A DNA stretch of 35,764 bases from Alphaproteobacteria bacterium MarineAlpha9_Bin6. GTDB taxonomy: Bacteria; Pseudomonadota; Alphaproteobacteria; UBA7887. The stretch lies in assembly GCA_002937585.1 (NCBI GenBank), contig PTKE01000014.1:1-35764 (forward strand). Direction: 5' to 3'. The notes beneath the pieces were generated by a model. That model saw only the letters and a program-made list of their open reading frames with translations. It did not search any database and was not told the DNA's origin. Position 1 is the first letter of the stretch; each line of letters begins with the position of its first letter. Below are positions 18,625 to 29,716 of this stretch, piece by piece. A program made the translations under genes and the position numbers.

Positions 18625-20037
18625 ATGGCTGACGCGGTAAAAAAAGTTTTTGAAATGATCAAGGATCACGATGTCACATTCGTTGATCTTCGGTTTACTG
18701 ATCCAAGAGGAAAGTGGCAACACACGGCGCAAACAGTGAGCACTTTCGGAGAGGAAGTGTTCGAAGATGGCATTATGTTCGATGGCTCCTCCATCGCAGG
18801 CTGGCGGGGCATTCAAGAGTCCGATATGACCCTAATCCCTGATGCCACCACGGCGACACTTGATCCATTCACGGCACAACCATCCTTAGTGTTGTTCTGT
18901 GATGTTCGTGAGCCGGTTTCCGGTCAAGCGTACACGCGAGACCCGCGCTCAACAGCGAAAAAAGCCGAAGCTTATTTGAACTCCACCGGGCTAGGGGATA
19001 CTGCTTACTTTGGTCCTGAGCTTGAATTTTTTGTCTTTGACGACGTTCGGTGGGACGTGTCGATGAACCATACTTTCTACCGTATTGATTCCGAAGAAGG
19101 TCCCTACAATACGAGAAGTAAAATGGAAGGCGGTAACCCAGGCCATCGTCCGCCAATTAAAGGTGGTTATTTCCCAGTAGCACCCGTCGACTCACTCTCA
19201 GACTTGCGTGCTGAAATGGTAAGCACGCTCATTGAGGTTGGGGTGGAAATGGAGAAACACCACCACGAGGTAGCACCGTCACAAAATGAACTCGGTTTGA
19301 AATTCACAAATCTGGTCCGTTGCGCAGATAACGTCCAATTATATAAGTATATCGTACATCAAGTTGCTCATTCGTACGGTAAAACCGCAACGTTTTTGCC
19401 GAAACCGGTAATTGATGACAATGGTTCCGGAATGCATGTGCATCAATCAATTTTTAAGGATGATAAACCAACGTTTGCGGGTAATGGGTATGCCGATCTT
19501 TCCGAAACTGCTTTATTTTACATCGGCGGCATTCACAAACATGCGCGCGCATTTAACGCTTTCACGAACCCCACTACCAACAGTTACAAAAGGCTGATCC
19601 CTGGATTTGAGGCCCCGGTGCTTCTGGCGTACTCAGCCATCAACCGATCGGCGGGCTGCCGGATACCATTTACGGTCAGCCCCAATGGGAAACGCGTCGA
19701 AGTCCGCTTCCCCGATCCTTCCGCCAATCCGTACCTCGCTTTCAGCGCGATGCTCATGGCTGGAATAGACGGGATCCAAAATAAAATCCACCCCGGCGAA
19801 GCTACAGACAAAGATCTTTACAATTTGCCACCCGAGGAACTGCAGGATATTCCGACAGTCTGTTCAAGCCTACGGGAAGCTGTCAACGCTCTCGATGAGG
19901 ATCGGTCTTTTCTGACCAAAGGTGATGTTTTTACGGATGACCAGATTTCTGCTTACATCGAGCTAAAATGGGAAGAAATTTATCGGGTTGAGCAAACGCC
20001 ACACCCAGTCGAATTCGATATGTATTACAGCGTTTAA
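18625..20037 (+). CDS. glnA: Glutamine synthetase type I
   Basis: DLRFTDPRGKWQH, MFDGSSIAGWRGIQESDM, NGSGMHVHQSI, NRSAGCRIPF, adenylylation-region LYNLPPEELQDIPTVC; 470 aa. Confidence 0.98.
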   Translation: MADAVKKVFEMIKDHDVTFVDLRFTDPRGKWQHTAQTVSTFGEEVFEDGIMFDGSSIAGWRGIQESDMTLIPDATTATLDPFTAQPSLVLFCDVREPVSGQAYTRDPRSTAKKAEAYLNSTGLGDTAYFGPELEFFVFDDVRWDVSMNHTFYRIDSEEGPYNTRSKMEGGNPGHRPPIKGGYFPVAPVDSLSDLRAEMVSTLIEVGVEMEKHHHEVAPSQNELGLKFTNLVRCADNVQLYKYIVHQVAHSYGKTATFLPKPVIDDNGSGMHVHQSIFKDDKPTFAGNGYADLSETALFYIGGIHKHARAFNAFTNPTTNSYKRLIPGFEAPVLLAYSAINRSAGCRIPFTVSPNGKRVEVRFPDPSANPYLAFSAMLMAGIDGIQNKIHPGEATDKDLYNLPPEELQDIPTVCSSLREAVNALDEDRSFLTKGDVFTDDQISAYIELKWEEIYRVEQTPHPVEFDMYYSV

Positions 20038-20054
20038 ATCAACGAAAAAAGAAA

Positions 20055-20097
20055 GCCAAGGTCTGCGCCCCGTGGATCATCGGGCGCGAGACTTGGC
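20055..20097 (+). terminator. Probable Rho-independent terminator downstream of glnA
   Basis: Stem GCCAAGGTCTGCGCCC...GGGCGCGAGACTTGGC with a short loop, followed by ATTTTCCTTT; 18 nt after the glnA stop. Confidence 0.75.
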
Positions 20098-20190
20098 ATT
20101 TTCCTTTAGTCTTCTCATTTCGGTTAGCTAAACCCCGTTAGAGTGGCCTAGGTCGGGAAACGTGTAAGGCCTAATTATTTCATTACTACC

Positions 20191-20580
20191 TCATAGCCGC
20201 TCTATTAAACGTGGCTGTCCTTTTTCATTAACAGCAACATAAGTAAACAAACCTTCAGTCACGACAATCGTTTCACCAGATAGCTGACGCTCAACTGCAG
20301 TTATAACCTCGACCGTAATAGAGGTGCGGCCAACTCGAACTACCCGTGCATAATTACTAACGATGTCACCAACTTTGATTGGTTTATGAAAAGACATCGC
20401 CTCGAGCCCTACTGTTGCTGTACGGCCCTTTGTGCGTTTAGACGCAACTATAGATCCCGCAATATCCATTTCAGATAGTACCCATCCACCAAAAATATCG
20501 CCTGAGGGGTTTGTGTCCGCCGGCATCGCGACGGTACGAGTGGCAAGCTCATCAAGATTAGAGCGCTGTTCAGAAGACAT
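20191..20580 (-). CDS. Acyl-CoA thioesterase, YciA-like hotdog fold
   Basis: ATRTVAMPADTNPSGDIFGGWVLSEMDIAGSIVASKRTKGRTATVGLEAMSFHKPIKVGD. Confidence 0.88.
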   Translation of the reverse strand: MSSEQRSNLDELATRTVAMPADTNPSGDIFGGWVLSEMDIAGSIVASKRTKGRTATVGLEAMSFHKPIKVGDIVSNYARVVRVGRTSITVEVITAVERQLSGETIVVTEGLFTYVAVNEKGQPRLIERL

Positions 20581-20684
20581 GCAACTCTAGTTTATATATA
20601 AATAAATACCATAGCTTGTTGGTTTAAGCACAGCACCTACCAAATATACCTTTCCTTTAGACTCCGTACCCCTATATTTTGACT

Positions 20685-22649
20685 ATGAATAACCTTTTTG
20701 ATCCTAAATTTTCTCCATCGCAAAGTGAGTATACCGCTAAGGATATTGAAGTCCTGGAGGGGCTAGAGCCCGTACGCCGAAGGCCAGCAATGTACGTCGG
20801 TGGCACAGACGAGCGGGCATTACACCATCTCGTAGCCGAGTTACTTGACAACGCAATGGACGAAGCCGTGGCAGGCCACGCTAGTTTTATCGACCTAGAG
20901 CTTACAGGTGATGGTGCAATTACCGTGCGTGACAACGGTCGGGGGATACCTGTTGATCCACATCCAAAAATAAAAAAGAAATCAGCACTAGAGGTTATTC
21001 TCACAACACTCCATGCAGGTGCAAAGTTCTCGAATAAGGTCTATCAGACCCCAGGCGGTCTCCATGGGGTTGGCCTGTCAGTCGTCAATGCTCTTTCTGA
21101 ACGATTAGTCGTGGAAGTGGCCCGTGATCAGAAACTTTGGCGCCAATCATACAAGCGTGGCAAACCTGACGGACCGCTACAGCAGATAGGAACCATCAAG
21201 AACCGGCGTGGCACCAGCGTTACCTGCTACCCCGACCCACAAATATTTACTACCAGTATCAACTTTCGACCAGCCTTGCTTTACCGTATGGCACGGTCCA
21301 AAGCCTATTTATTCCGCGGAATTGAAATCCGTTGGCGTAGTGACGAAAAATGGATCAAAAAGGATGCAGGTACTCCATCCAAAGCGACGCTTACTTTCCC
21401 CGGTGGACTGAAAGATTTTCTTCTCATTGAAACCGATGACAGAGAAATGGTCACTTCAGTTCCATTCACCGGCGAAGCGAAACTTACCGAGGGCGGGACG
21501 GTAGAATGGGCTGTCTCCTGGCCATCCGACGACGGAGCCTCATTTCTGCACTCCTATTGTAACACTGTACCTACTCCAGAAGGTGGTAGTCATGAAACGG
21601 GATTTCGCACTGCATTGACTCGCGGGCTCAAAGCCTATGGTGAGCTTGCAAAAGTAAAACGTGCCAACCAGATCACTGCCGACGACATATTAACCAGCAC
21701 CTGTGGAATTTTATCGGTATTCATTTCCGAACCGCAGTTTCACGGCCAAACTAAGGAACGTCTAAATTCTCCTGAAGCGGCTAAGATGGTCGAAAGTTCA
21801 ATCAAGGATCATTTTGAACATTGGCTCACCCAGGATCCCGAACTAGCCAATACCTTGCTCTCTCGTGTCCTGGATCGAGCCGAAGATAGGCTCCGCCGCC
21901 GCCAAGAACGTGATGTAAAGCGTAAAAGTGCTACCCGCAAACTTCGCCTTCCAGGTAAACTCTCTGATTGTACTTTAGCGGAGGCAACTGGAACTGAAAT
22001 TTTTTTGGTTGAAGGTGATTCAGCAGGCGGATCCGCAAAAGCCGCACGTGATCGAAAAACGCAAGCTGTTTATGCTCTGCGCGGTAAAATTCTCAATGTC
22101 GTGAGTGCCAGTCAGGACAAACTGCGTGGCAATAAAGAGCTCTCTGATCTGGTGCTAGCTCTCGGATGCGGCACTCTAGATAGCTATGATGGCAATAAAC
22201 TGCGTTACGAGCGGGTTATCATAATGACCGATGCGGATGTCGATGGCGCCCATATTGCCTCATTATTGATGACTTTTTTTTACTGCAAAATGCCAAATTT
22301 AATTTCTGAAGGACATCTATTTTTAGCTCAACCACCACTTTACCGACTAAACCACGGAGCAACTACTGTCTATGCCAGAGATGATATACATCTCGAAGAC
22401 CTTCGTTCTCAAACGTTTAAAGGAAAAGTCGACATCAGCCGCTTTAAGGGGCTTGGTGAAATGCCACCGGCACAGCTGAAGGTAACAACCATGGCTCCTG
22501 ACACGCGCACGTTACTCCGGGTCGTACATGAAGATGCATTCAAGACACTGACGGCCCAAAGGGTGGAGGCATTGATGGGACGCAATCCGGAACATCGACT
22601 TGAATTCATTCAAAAAAACGCAAAATTTTTCAGTGAACTCGACGTTTGA
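20685..22649 (+). CDS. parE: DNA topoisomerase IV subunit B
   Basis: AKDIEVLEGLEPVRRRPAMYVGGTDERALHHLVAELLDNAMDEAVAG, TPGGLHGVGLSVVNALSE, LVEGDSAGGSAKAARDRKTQAVYALRGKILNV, MTDADVDGAHIASLLMTFFY. ATG 20685 preferred over TTG 20679. Confidence 0.95.
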   Translation: MNNLFDPKFSPSQSEYTAKDIEVLEGLEPVRRRPAMYVGGTDERALHHLVAELLDNAMDEAVAGHASFIDLELTGDGAITVRDNGRGIPVDPHPKIKKKSALEVILTTLHAGAKFSNKVYQTPGGLHGVGLSVVNALSERLVVEVARDQKLWRQSYKRGKPDGPLQQIGTIKNRRGTSVTCYPDPQIFTTSINFRPALLYRMARSKAYLFRGIEIRWRSDEKWIKKDAGTPSKATLTFPGGLKDFLLIETDDREMVTSVPFTGEAKLTEGGTVEWAVSWPSDDGASFLHSYCNTVPTPEGGSHETGFRTALTRGLKAYGELAKVKRANQITADDILTSTCGILSVFISEPQFHGQTKERLNSPEAAKMVESSIKDHFEHWLTQDPELANTLLSRVLDRAEDRLRRRQERDVKRKSATRKLRLPGKLSDCTLAEATGTEIFLVEGDSAGGSAKAARDRKTQAVYALRGKILNVVSASQDKLRGNKELSDLVLALGCGTLDSYDGNKLRYERVIIMTDADVDGAHIASLLMTFFYCKMPNLISEGHLFLAQPPLYRLNHGATTVYARDDIHLEDLRSQTFKGKVDISRFKGLGEMPPAQLKVTTMAPDTRTLLRVVHEDAFKTLTAQRVEALMGRNPEHRLEFIQKNAKFFSELDV

Positions 22650-22789
22650 GAAACTATGTCAAATTGCTATTAACCAAATCAAATAAAACTTCGTGCACAA
22701 CATCCATAGAATCGTGAAGCGCTTCATATAATGTGCTTAAATTCGTCATAAAAAAATCCAACTTTTTGACAACCACTCATTAACTTTCA

Positions 22790-22817
22790 TTGACATGCAA
22801 TCATACCAACGTATATA
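22790..22817 (+). promoter_or_regulatory. Candidate sigma-70-type promoter upstream of the rhlE-like gene
   Basis: TTGACA (22790-22795)-16 nt-TATATA (22812-22817), leaving a leader of about 75 nt before ATG 22900. Confidence 0.4.
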
Positions 22818-22899
22818 TGGCCAAGTGTTTTCTACTATATGGCGCGTCGATAACTCAGCGCATCTTTTTCCATTACTTTACACGTATTAACGGGCATAA

Positions 22900-24339
22900 A
22901 TGGTGTTCGAAGAACTGGGGCTTGGCCCTGATATTTTAAAAGCTGTCGCTGACGCGGGTTACACTGATCCGACCCCCATTCAAGCGCAGGCAATACCCAC
23001 CGTGCTTCAAGGCCACGACGTACTGGGCTGCGCACAAACTGGAACTGGCAAGACCGCTTCTTTCACTCTGCCAATGATAGAAGTCTTATCAAACGGTCGT
23101 GCACGAGCTAGAATGCCGCGCTCTCTGATTCTCACACCCACTCGCGAACTTGCCGCGCAAATATCACAAAATTTCACTACTTACGGAAAATATCACAAAC
23201 TCACGATGGCGTTGTTGATAGGTGGTGTGTCAACGGAAGAGCAACAACGGCGGTTAAGTCGTGGAGTTGATGTTCTGATAGCCACACCAGGTCGCTTATT
23301 AGACTTATTCGAGCGCGGATCCTTACTGCTTAATGACGTAAAGTTTCTGGTCATAGACGAAGCTGATCGAATGCTGGACATGGGGTTTATTCCTGATGTC
23401 GAAAAAATCGTTGGCCTGCTACCAAAAACACGACAAACGATGATGTTTTCGGCCACCCTGTTCCCCGAAATTCACCAATTAGCCGGAAAGTTTTTACTTT
23501 CTCCTAAGGAAATAACAGTGACACCCCCGGCGACTACTGCAGAAACAGTTGAAGAATATTTAGTGAAAGTATCTCCCCGGGACAAAAACAAAACCCTTCG
23601 TTTTCTGCTACAGCACGAGACAATTGAAAACGCGTTAATTTTCTGCAATCGAAAAAAAGATGTAGACCTACTCAATCGTTCGCTTAGACGCCACATGTTT
23701 AGTAGTGCAACACTGCACGGGGACATGGCTCAATCCGCTCGAGAAGAAACACTAGCATCCTTTAAAACCGGTGAAATAAAATTTCTTGTCGCTACCGATG
23801 TGGCAGGACGCGGTTTAGATATTCAAGGGTTAAGTCACGTATTTAATTTTGACGTCCCTATTCATGCTGAAGACTATGTGCATCGAATAGGCCGTACTGC
23901 TCGTGCCGGGAAAACCGGATACGCATTTATGCTAGCCACTCTTGCAGAGACTAAATACATAACGGCGATTACCGAGTTGATCGGACATAATATTTCGTAT
24001 CGCAACGTTCAGGACATCAAAGTACAGGATTCCACAGAGGCGAGTAAGAGTGAGAGTAAGACCAAAACAAAACCGCCTCAGCGGCGGAGTCAGTCTAACA
24101 AGACTGTTAGCAAATCGGCACACATTGAACGAGACGAAAGCAAAAACCGTCCCACCGACCCCATTCGGAACAGGCCGAAAAATAAACCTTCAATAAAAAA
24201 ACAAGAACAGTCTAAGACAGTAAGAGCACCATCAGAACCTAGTACAATTAAACCCTCGCAAACAACTCATCCCCGTGCGGCAGGCTGGGGAGATCACGTG
24301 CCAGCGTTTATACAGGTGCGCAGCCGCGCTTCGAATTGA
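22900..24339 (+). CDS. rhlE: DEAD-box ATP-dependent RNA helicase, RhlE-like
   Basis: Q-motif, AQTGTGKT, PTRELAAQI, VIDEADRMLDMGF, SATLFPEI, VATDVAGRGLDI, HRIGRTARAGKTG; basic low-complexity tail ending GWGDHVPAFIQVRSR. Confidence 0.92.
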   Translation: MVFEELGLGPDILKAVADAGYTDPTPIQAQAIPTVLQGHDVLGCAQTGTGKTASFTLPMIEVLSNGRARARMPRSLILTPTRELAAQISQNFTTYGKYHKLTMALLIGGVSTEEQQRRLSRGVDVLIATPGRLLDLFERGSLLLNDVKFLVIDEADRMLDMGFIPDVEKIVGLLPKTRQTMMFSATLFPEIHQLAGKFLLSPKEITVTPPATTAETVEEYLVKVSPRDKNKTLRFLLQHETIENALIFCNRKKDVDLLNRSLRRHMFSSATLHGDMAQSAREETLASFKTGEIKFLVATDVAGRGLDIQGLSHVFNFDVPIHAEDYVHRIGRTARAGKTGYAFMLATLAETKYITAITELIGHNISYRNVQDIKVQDSTEASKSESKTKTKPPQRRSQSNKTVSKSAHIERDESKNRPTDPIRNRPKNKPSIKKQEQSKTVRAPSEPSTIKPSQTTHPRAAGWGDHVPAFIQVRSRASN

Positions 24340-24389
24340 TAGGATTGTGAAATGCTTTTATTGCCAATAACCACGCCATTACATTGGGA

Positions 24390-25718
24390 ATGATTACTGC
24401 ATTTGACGTTGTTTTGCGCGGTGGGACATTGGTTACGAATTCGGCAATCGACATATCTGACATCGGAATTTCCGAGGGACGAATTACCGCCATTGGTAAT
24501 CTTTCCAGCGTCAATACAAACGAGAAAATTGACGCCCGAGGCTTACATGTGTTCCCAGGGATCATCGATAGTCAGGTGCACTTTCGAGAACCCGGGGATG
24601 AACATAAAGAAGATATGGAAAGCGGCAGCAAAGCTGCCGTCCTTGGCGGCGTCACCACCGTATTCGAAATGCCAAACACCACGCCACCAACAACAACTGT
24701 TGAATCTTTTACAGAAAAATTATCCCGCGCAGATGGTCGTTACTACTGTGATTACGGTTTTTTTGTTGGAGCGTGCAAAGAAAATATTGTAAATCTTCCA
24801 ATGCTTGAACGACTTTCTGGTTGTGTAGGTGTAAAAATTTTTATGGGTTCCTCAACTGGAACCTTACTAATCCCTGATGACAATATGCTGAAAGACGTAC
24901 TCTCATCGGGCAGGAGACGAGCCGCAGTTCACGCGGAAGATGAAGACCGATTGAACGAACGTCTTCCCATCAGGAATTCTGGCGGGGGTCCGGAGCTTCA
25001 TCCCCAATGGCGAGATGTCAAGACTTCACTTCTTGCTACAGAACGCCTGATAAGACTGGCACGTACCCATCGGCGACCAGTACATGTACTTCACGTCACA
25101 ACGGCAGACGAAATAAACTTATTACGAAAATCGCGTGACGTTGCCACTGTAGAATGTACGCCACAACACCTCACGCTCGTTGCTCCAGACTGCTATGATC
25201 AGCTTGGAACCTATGCTCAAATGAACCCGCCCATTAGAGATGAAAAGCACCGACAAGGTCTGTGGCGAGGAATTCTCGACGGCACGGTGGACGTGATCGG
25301 CTCCGACCATGCTCCCCATACTCGGGCTGAAAAGGATATGGGTTATCCAAATAGTCCTTCAGGTATGCCCGGCGTGCAAACTTTGCTACCAATCATGCTA
25401 GATCACGTTAACGCGGGTCGCCTCAGCCTAAAACGCCTCGTCGAACTGACAAGTACGGGCCCAGCACGGATTTATGGGGCTGCTCTTAAAGGTGAGATCA
25501 AAGTTGGATATGATGCTGATCTGACGTTGGTGGACCTGGGCCTGAAACACACCATTTCTAAGAATTGGCTGGCCAGCAAATGTGGATGGAGCCCTTTCCT
25601 AGATAAGACAGTAAAGGGGTGGCCTGTAGCCACAATCCTGCGCGGGGAAACTATTATGCGCGATGACGAGATAATTGGGGATCCCATTGGAAAAGCGGTC
25701 ACGTTTCAAGACCCTTAA
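24390..25718 (+). CDS. pyrC: Dihydroorotase (class I amidohydrolase)
   Basis: DSQVHFREPGDEHKEDMESGSKAAVLGGVTTVFEMPNTTPPT, GSDHAPHTRAEKD, SGMPGVQTLLPIMLDHV. ATG 24390 preferred over TTG 24384. Confidence 0.92.
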   Translation: MITAFDVVLRGGTLVTNSAIDISDIGISEGRITAIGNLSSVNTNEKIDARGLHVFPGIIDSQVHFREPGDEHKEDMESGSKAAVLGGVTTVFEMPNTTPPTTTVESFTEKLSRADGRYYCDYGFFVGACKENIVNLPMLERLSGCVGVKIFMGSSTGTLLIPDDNMLKDVLSSGRRRAAVHAEDEDRLNERLPIRNSGGGPELHPQWRDVKTSLLATERLIRLARTHRRPVHVLHVTTADEINLLRKSRDVATVECTPQHLTLVAPDCYDQLGTYAQMNPPIRDEKHRQGLWRGILDGTVDVIGSDHAPHTRAEKDMGYPNSPSGMPGVQTLLPIMLDHVNAGRLSLKRLVELTSTGPARIYGAALKGEIKVGYDADLTLVDLGLKHTISKNWLASKCGWSPFLDKTVKGWPVATILRGETIMRDDEIIGDPIGKAVTFQDP

Positions 25719-26364
25719 ACTATTTTCGAACAATATTTCCGAAACTCTTCTATGGAGTATTGGCCGCACACTCGTCATAGCGGCAGCGATCACTACTGGA
25801 AGTACAGAAAAGGGCACCTGGGCACAAAACTTCGACGTTCCGGAAGGTTACATCTCAGAAATTGAATACGAAAAAACGGATGCAGGGAATATAATTACAG
25901 TTCTGAAAATTCATCCTGAGGAAGGTAATTTTACTCAGTTAAGCTCAATTTCACTGCGCCCCATCTCTAAGCACGTTAGTAATCCCACTCAGTGGCTCCG
26001 CGATCGCATGCGGCTAGTTATAGATGGCGATAAATGGCTGCAAGAGATATTCGACGATCCAGACAGTCCCTTTGGTGGGGATAACCTGACGGAAATGAGG
26101 ACTCTCTTAGAAAGGTCCCTTGATGAACTTTCTAAGTTGGCTGAATGGCCACTCAAATACTGTGATCCAGTAATGCAGGGAGACAACCCAGCAGGTAAAT
26201 ATCACCAACTAGTATGTCGTTATTCATTTGGAACCGTTACACAGCACTTGGTATTACGCCTCCAACAAGCGAACGGATTGTGGTATCAGACAGCTATTCG
26301 TACCATGAATGAACGACGTTTGCGTCACTTCATAGCGATAGCTAATTCCTTTCACCTCGATTAA
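25675..26364 (+). CDS. Secreted protein of unknown function overlapping the pyrC 3' end
   Basis: Long ORF with TTG start (25675 or 25687); hydrophobic segment then TWAQNFDVPEGYISEIEYEKTDAGNIITVLKIHPEEGNF..., no family recognised. Confidence 0.6.
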   Translation: MGIPLEKRSRFKTLKLFSNNISETLLWSIGRTLVIAAAITTGSTEKGTWAQNFDVPEGYISEIEYEKTDAGNIITVLKIHPEEGNFTQLSSISLRPISKHVSNPTQWLRDRMRLVIDGDKWLQEIFDDPDSPFGGDNLTEMRTLLERSLDELSKLAEWPLKYCDPVMQGDNPAGKYHQLVCRYSFGTVTQHLVLRLQQANGLWYQTAIRTMNERRLRHFIAIANSFHLD

Positions 26365-26404
26365 TTGAACACGGTTAATTGCGTACTGCCCTTGGAGTCT
26401 TTAA

Positions 26405-27619
26405 ATGCCAGCCAAATTAGCTCCTAAAAAAAAGATCCCAACGTCGCTTCCCCGGTTCGATTGGGCTGATCCCTTCATGCTTGGAGACCAATTAACAGAG
26501 GACGAGCGTCTGATACTTAACACCGCGAGGTCTTTTGCCCAGGACCGCTTGATGCCTGGGATTGTTGAAGCTAATCGGAATGAAAAGTTTGACCGAGCCA
26601 TTATGACAGAGATGGGAACTCTTGGGCTGCTCGGGTCCAATCTTCATGGGTATGGCTGTGCCGGAGCCAGCTCCGTTGCATATGGGCTAATTGCACGAGA
26701 GATTGAACGGGTTGATTCTTCGTATCGCTCCTGTTTAAGCGTGCAATCTAGTCTGGTTATGTGGCCGATTTATACCTATGGGACGGAAGCTCAACGGAAT
26801 CAATTTTTACCCGCCCTGGCTCGCGGCGAACTCATTGGCTCATTTGGTTTGACTGAGCCCGACTATGGCTCAGATCCCGGCGGGATGACCACACGTGCAA
26901 GAAATGTGGACGGCGGATATATCCTGACCGGAACTAAAACATGGATCACCAATAGCCCCATTGCCGACATGATGGTTGTTTGGGCAAAGGACGAAAGCAA
27001 TCAGATTCGTGGTTTCATTGTTGAACGAGGTATGAGTGGACTTGAGACACCCAAAATTGAAGGCAAGTTTTCTTTGCGTGCTTCCCCAACTGGACAAATC
27101 ATTATGGAAGACGTTTTTGTTCCTGAGACCAACGTGTTCCCAAATATTAGAGGTCTCAAGGGACCTTTTGGATGTTTAAATAACGCCCGCTATGGAATTG
27201 GATGGGGCGCTCTGGGGTCAGCTGAGTTTTGTTGGCATGCAGCGCGTCAGTATGTCCTCGACAGGAAGCAGTTTGGGCGGCCCCTGGCAGCTAATCAACT
27301 AATCCAGAAAAAATTAGCAGACATGCAAAGTGAAATAGCAATCGGCCTACAGGCCTGCCTTCGAGTTGGGCGGCTGAAAGACGAAGGCGCTGCTACCCCA
27401 GAAATGATTTCCATTATTAAGCGTAACTCGACCGGAAAATCGCTCGAAATTGCACGGACTTCTCGAGACATGCATGGTGGCAACGGTATTTCCGATGAAT
27501 ATCATGTTATCCGCCACGTTATGAACCTTGAGGCAGTTAACACCTACGAAGGCACCCATGATATCCATGCATTAATCTTAGGCCAGGCTCAAACTGGGAT
27601 ACAAGCTTTCACAGGCTAA
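26405..27619 (+). CDS. gcdH: Acyl-CoA dehydrogenase, glutaryl-CoA dehydrogenase-like
   Basis: [127 protein letters not shown]. Confidence 0.92.
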   Translation: MPAKLAPKKKIPTSLPRFDWADPFMLGDQLTEDERLILNTARSFAQDRLMPGIVEANRNEKFDRAIMTEMGTLGLLGSNLHGYGCAGASSVAYGLIAREIERVDSSYRSCLSVQSSLVMWPIYTYGTEAQRNQFLPALARGELIGSFGLTEPDYGSDPGGMTTRARNVDGGYILTGTKTWITNSPIADMMVVWAKDESNQIRGFIVERGMSGLETPKIEGKFSLRASPTGQIIMEDVFVPETNVFPNIRGLKGPFGCLNNARYGIGWGALGSAEFCWHAARQYVLDRKQFGRPLAANQLIQKKLADMQSEIAIGLQACLRVGRLKDEGAATPEMISIIKRNSTGKSLEIARTSRDMHGGNGISDEYHVIRHVMNLEAVNTYEGTHDIHALILGQAQTGIQAFTG

Positions 27620-27639
27620 CTGACTGGTAGCAGCTGAAT

Positions 27640-27666
27640 GAAAACGAAAACATCATTTTTGTTTTC
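27640..27666. terminator. A/T-rich hairpin between convergent genes, possible terminator
   Basis: GAAAACGAAAA-CATCA-TTTTTGTTTTC: 11-bp stem with one G-T pair, in the convergent gap after gcdH. Confidence 0.35.
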
Positions 27667-27715
27667 CTTGCCCACCATGTACCCGTTAGCAACTAACTAT
27701 TAATATGAATTATTA

Positions 27716-28603
27716 TCAAGTTTGTGCGGCAATTAGTTTGATTATGGCTGAATAATCAAGATCCTGATTACCACTATCTTCAAACGACGTGTAGAGCGCT
27801 GCCGCCGTACTACCTAGTGGCGTGGAAGCATCGACAGATTTTGCAGCTAATTGTGCAAGTCGCAAGTCTTTAGCCATCATGGCCACCGCAAAACCAGCCC
27901 TAAAGCCTCGGTTTGACGCAGCGGTCTCAACAATCCCTGGTATGGGCAAATGATTCTGCAACGCCCAACAACTCCCCGAAGCAGTAGATATGATGTCGAA
28001 CAAAGTTTGCGGATTCAATCCAAGTTTCTGACCCATGGTAAAAGCTTCCGAAGTTCCGATCATCGAAATGCCCAACATCATGTTGTTGCAAAGCTTCGCG
28101 GCTTGACCGCTCCCGCTGTCCCCGGCGTGAACAATATTCTTACCCATCGCTTCGAGCACCGGCCGAGCACGTTCTAGAACTTCGGCTGATCCACCGACCA
28201 TAAAAGTTAGAGTCCCCGCCTCTGCACCCGCAACACCGCCCGATACCGGTGCATCGAGCATATCCAACCCACGTGCAGCAGCCTCTTTTGCTACGGCTCG
28301 AGCACTCTCAACATCAATTGTAGAACAGTCAATCAATAGTGTGCCGTTCGAAGCGGTGGCAATGACCCCATCATCGCTCCCATAGACCGTTCGAACATGT
28401 TGTCCTGCCGGCAACATGGTAATTACGATTTCGGCGTCCATTACCACTTCCTTTTGGGAGGATGCCATAGCCCCACCAGCCGCAGCTGCCGACTGGAGTG
28501 CGCTCTGCAAGCGATCAAAGGCAGTGACCTTATTGCCCGCCTTAACCAAATTTCGGACCATAGGATATCCCATGTTACCGGTGCCAATAAATCCGATCGT
28601 CAT
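27716..28603 (-). CDS. mmsB: 3-hydroxyisobutyrate dehydrogenase
   Basis: MTIGFIGTGNMGYPMVRNLVKAGNKVTAFDR, LDAPVSGGVAGAEAGTLTFMVGG, GSGQAAKLCNNMMLGISMIGTSEAF. Confidence 0.9.
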   Translation of the reverse strand: MTIGFIGTGNMGYPMVRNLVKAGNKVTAFDRLQSALQSAAAAGGAMASSQKEVVMDAEIVITMLPAGQHVRTVYGSDDGVIATASNGTLLIDCSTIDVESARAVAKEAAARGLDMLDAPVSGGVAGAEAGTLTFMVGGSAEVLERARPVLEAMGKNIVHAGDSGSGQAAKLCNNMMLGISMIGTSEAFTMGQKLGLNPQTLFDIISTASGSCWALQNHLPIPGIVETAASNRGFRAGFAVAMMAKDLRLAQLAAKSVDASTPLGSTAAALYTSFEDSGNQDLDYSAIIKLIAAQT

Positions 28604-28651
28604 GACGCAATCTCCCTAGGCCACACATTCTTAGAGTGGTGGATACGTGTA

Positions 28652-29716
28652 TCAATTGAAATGTAAATCCCCATCAGCGAGCGGAAGAAAATACCGCTCC
28701 ACTGCTTCATTCGTGACCTCAGAAACGTTGCTTGGCAGCCAGCTTGGTTGATTATCCTTTTCGACAATTACAGCACGCACTCCCTCATAAAAGTCGTGGT
28801 CCTCCATAAATCGAAGTGCCAATCGCAGTTCCATCACCATGCACGCTTCAAAGTCCAAAGTGCCTCCTTCCCTCAACTGACGGAAAGTGACTTTGAGGCT
28901 GGTTGGCGATTTCTCCCTAATTTTCGATGCTGTCAGCTTCGACCACTCGTCGCCAGAGGCATGAAGGGCAACCAGCACCTGGTCCAAGGAATCTTTGGAG
29001 AAACATTGATCAATAAGGGCCCGGTGGTTCGTCAACGTCTCGTCTTCTAACGCACTGCTGAACTCGGATAAAACGGCGCTTACTTTGAACGATACATCCT
29101 CGCCTGGACCGATTTTCTCGACTGCCTCAATCAGTCCATCCACCAAGTTGGCGGGAACATAGTGAGTAGATACCCCTGCCGTAAGACTATCTCCTGCCTT
29201 AAGTCGAGCTCCGCTAAGTCCAAGATACATGCCAATAGAGTCCGGACAGCGTGGCAGAAAGTAACTGCCTCCAACATCCGGGAAATAACCAATACCTGTT
29301 TCTGGCATAGCGAACAAAGTCCGTTCGGTGGCGATCCGATACTGTCCGTGCACCGACAACCCAACACCCCCACCCATGGTGATACCATCAAGGATGGCCA
29401 TGTAGGGTTTGGGATAACGAAAAATCGTTCGGTTTAGACGAAATTCCGAACTAAAAAACCCTCGACAATAATCAATGCCTTCATTACGGCTACTTTCAGC
29501 CAAACGCCGAATGTCCCCACCAGCGCAAAAAGCACGATCCCCTGCACCCTGCACCAGAACTACAGCAACGTCAGAATCCATTGCCCAATCATCAAGTGCC
29601 TGCTGCATTGCGATGACCATATCGTAGTTGAGTGCGTTTAACGTATGTGGACGGTTCAACTTTACATGCCCTACGCCACCCGTTCGCGAAAACAGAATGT
29701 CCGACTCATCACTCAT
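28652..29716 (-). CDS. 3-hydroxyisobutyryl-CoA hydrolase / enoyl-CoA hydratase family
   Basis: [90 protein letters not shown]. Confidence 0.9.
   Translation of the reverse strand: MSDESDILFSRTGGVGHVKLNRPHTLNALNYDMVIAMQQALDDWAMDSDVAVVLVQGAGDRAFCAGGDIRRLAESSRNEGIDYCRGFFSSEFRLNRTIFRYPKPYMAILDGITMGGGVGLSVHGQYRIATERTLFAMPETGIGYFPDVGGSYFLPRCPDSIGMYLGLSGARLKAGDSLTAGVSTHYVPANLVDGLIEAVEKIGPGEDVSFKVSAVLSEFSSALEDETLTNHRALIDQCFSKDSLDQVLVALHASGDEWSKLTASKIREKSPTSLKVTFRQLREGGTLDFEACMVMELRLALRFMEDHDFYEGVRAVIVEKDNQPSWLPSNVSEVTNEAVERYFLPLADGDLHFN

Noticed and set aside
24040-24260. Low-complexity Lys/Ser/Thr/Pro-rich tail of the RhlE-like helicase as a novel repeat domain
   Set aside because: Basic disordered C-terminal tails are ordinary in DEAD-box helicases, and the terminal GDHVPAF element fits alphaproteobacterial RhlE.
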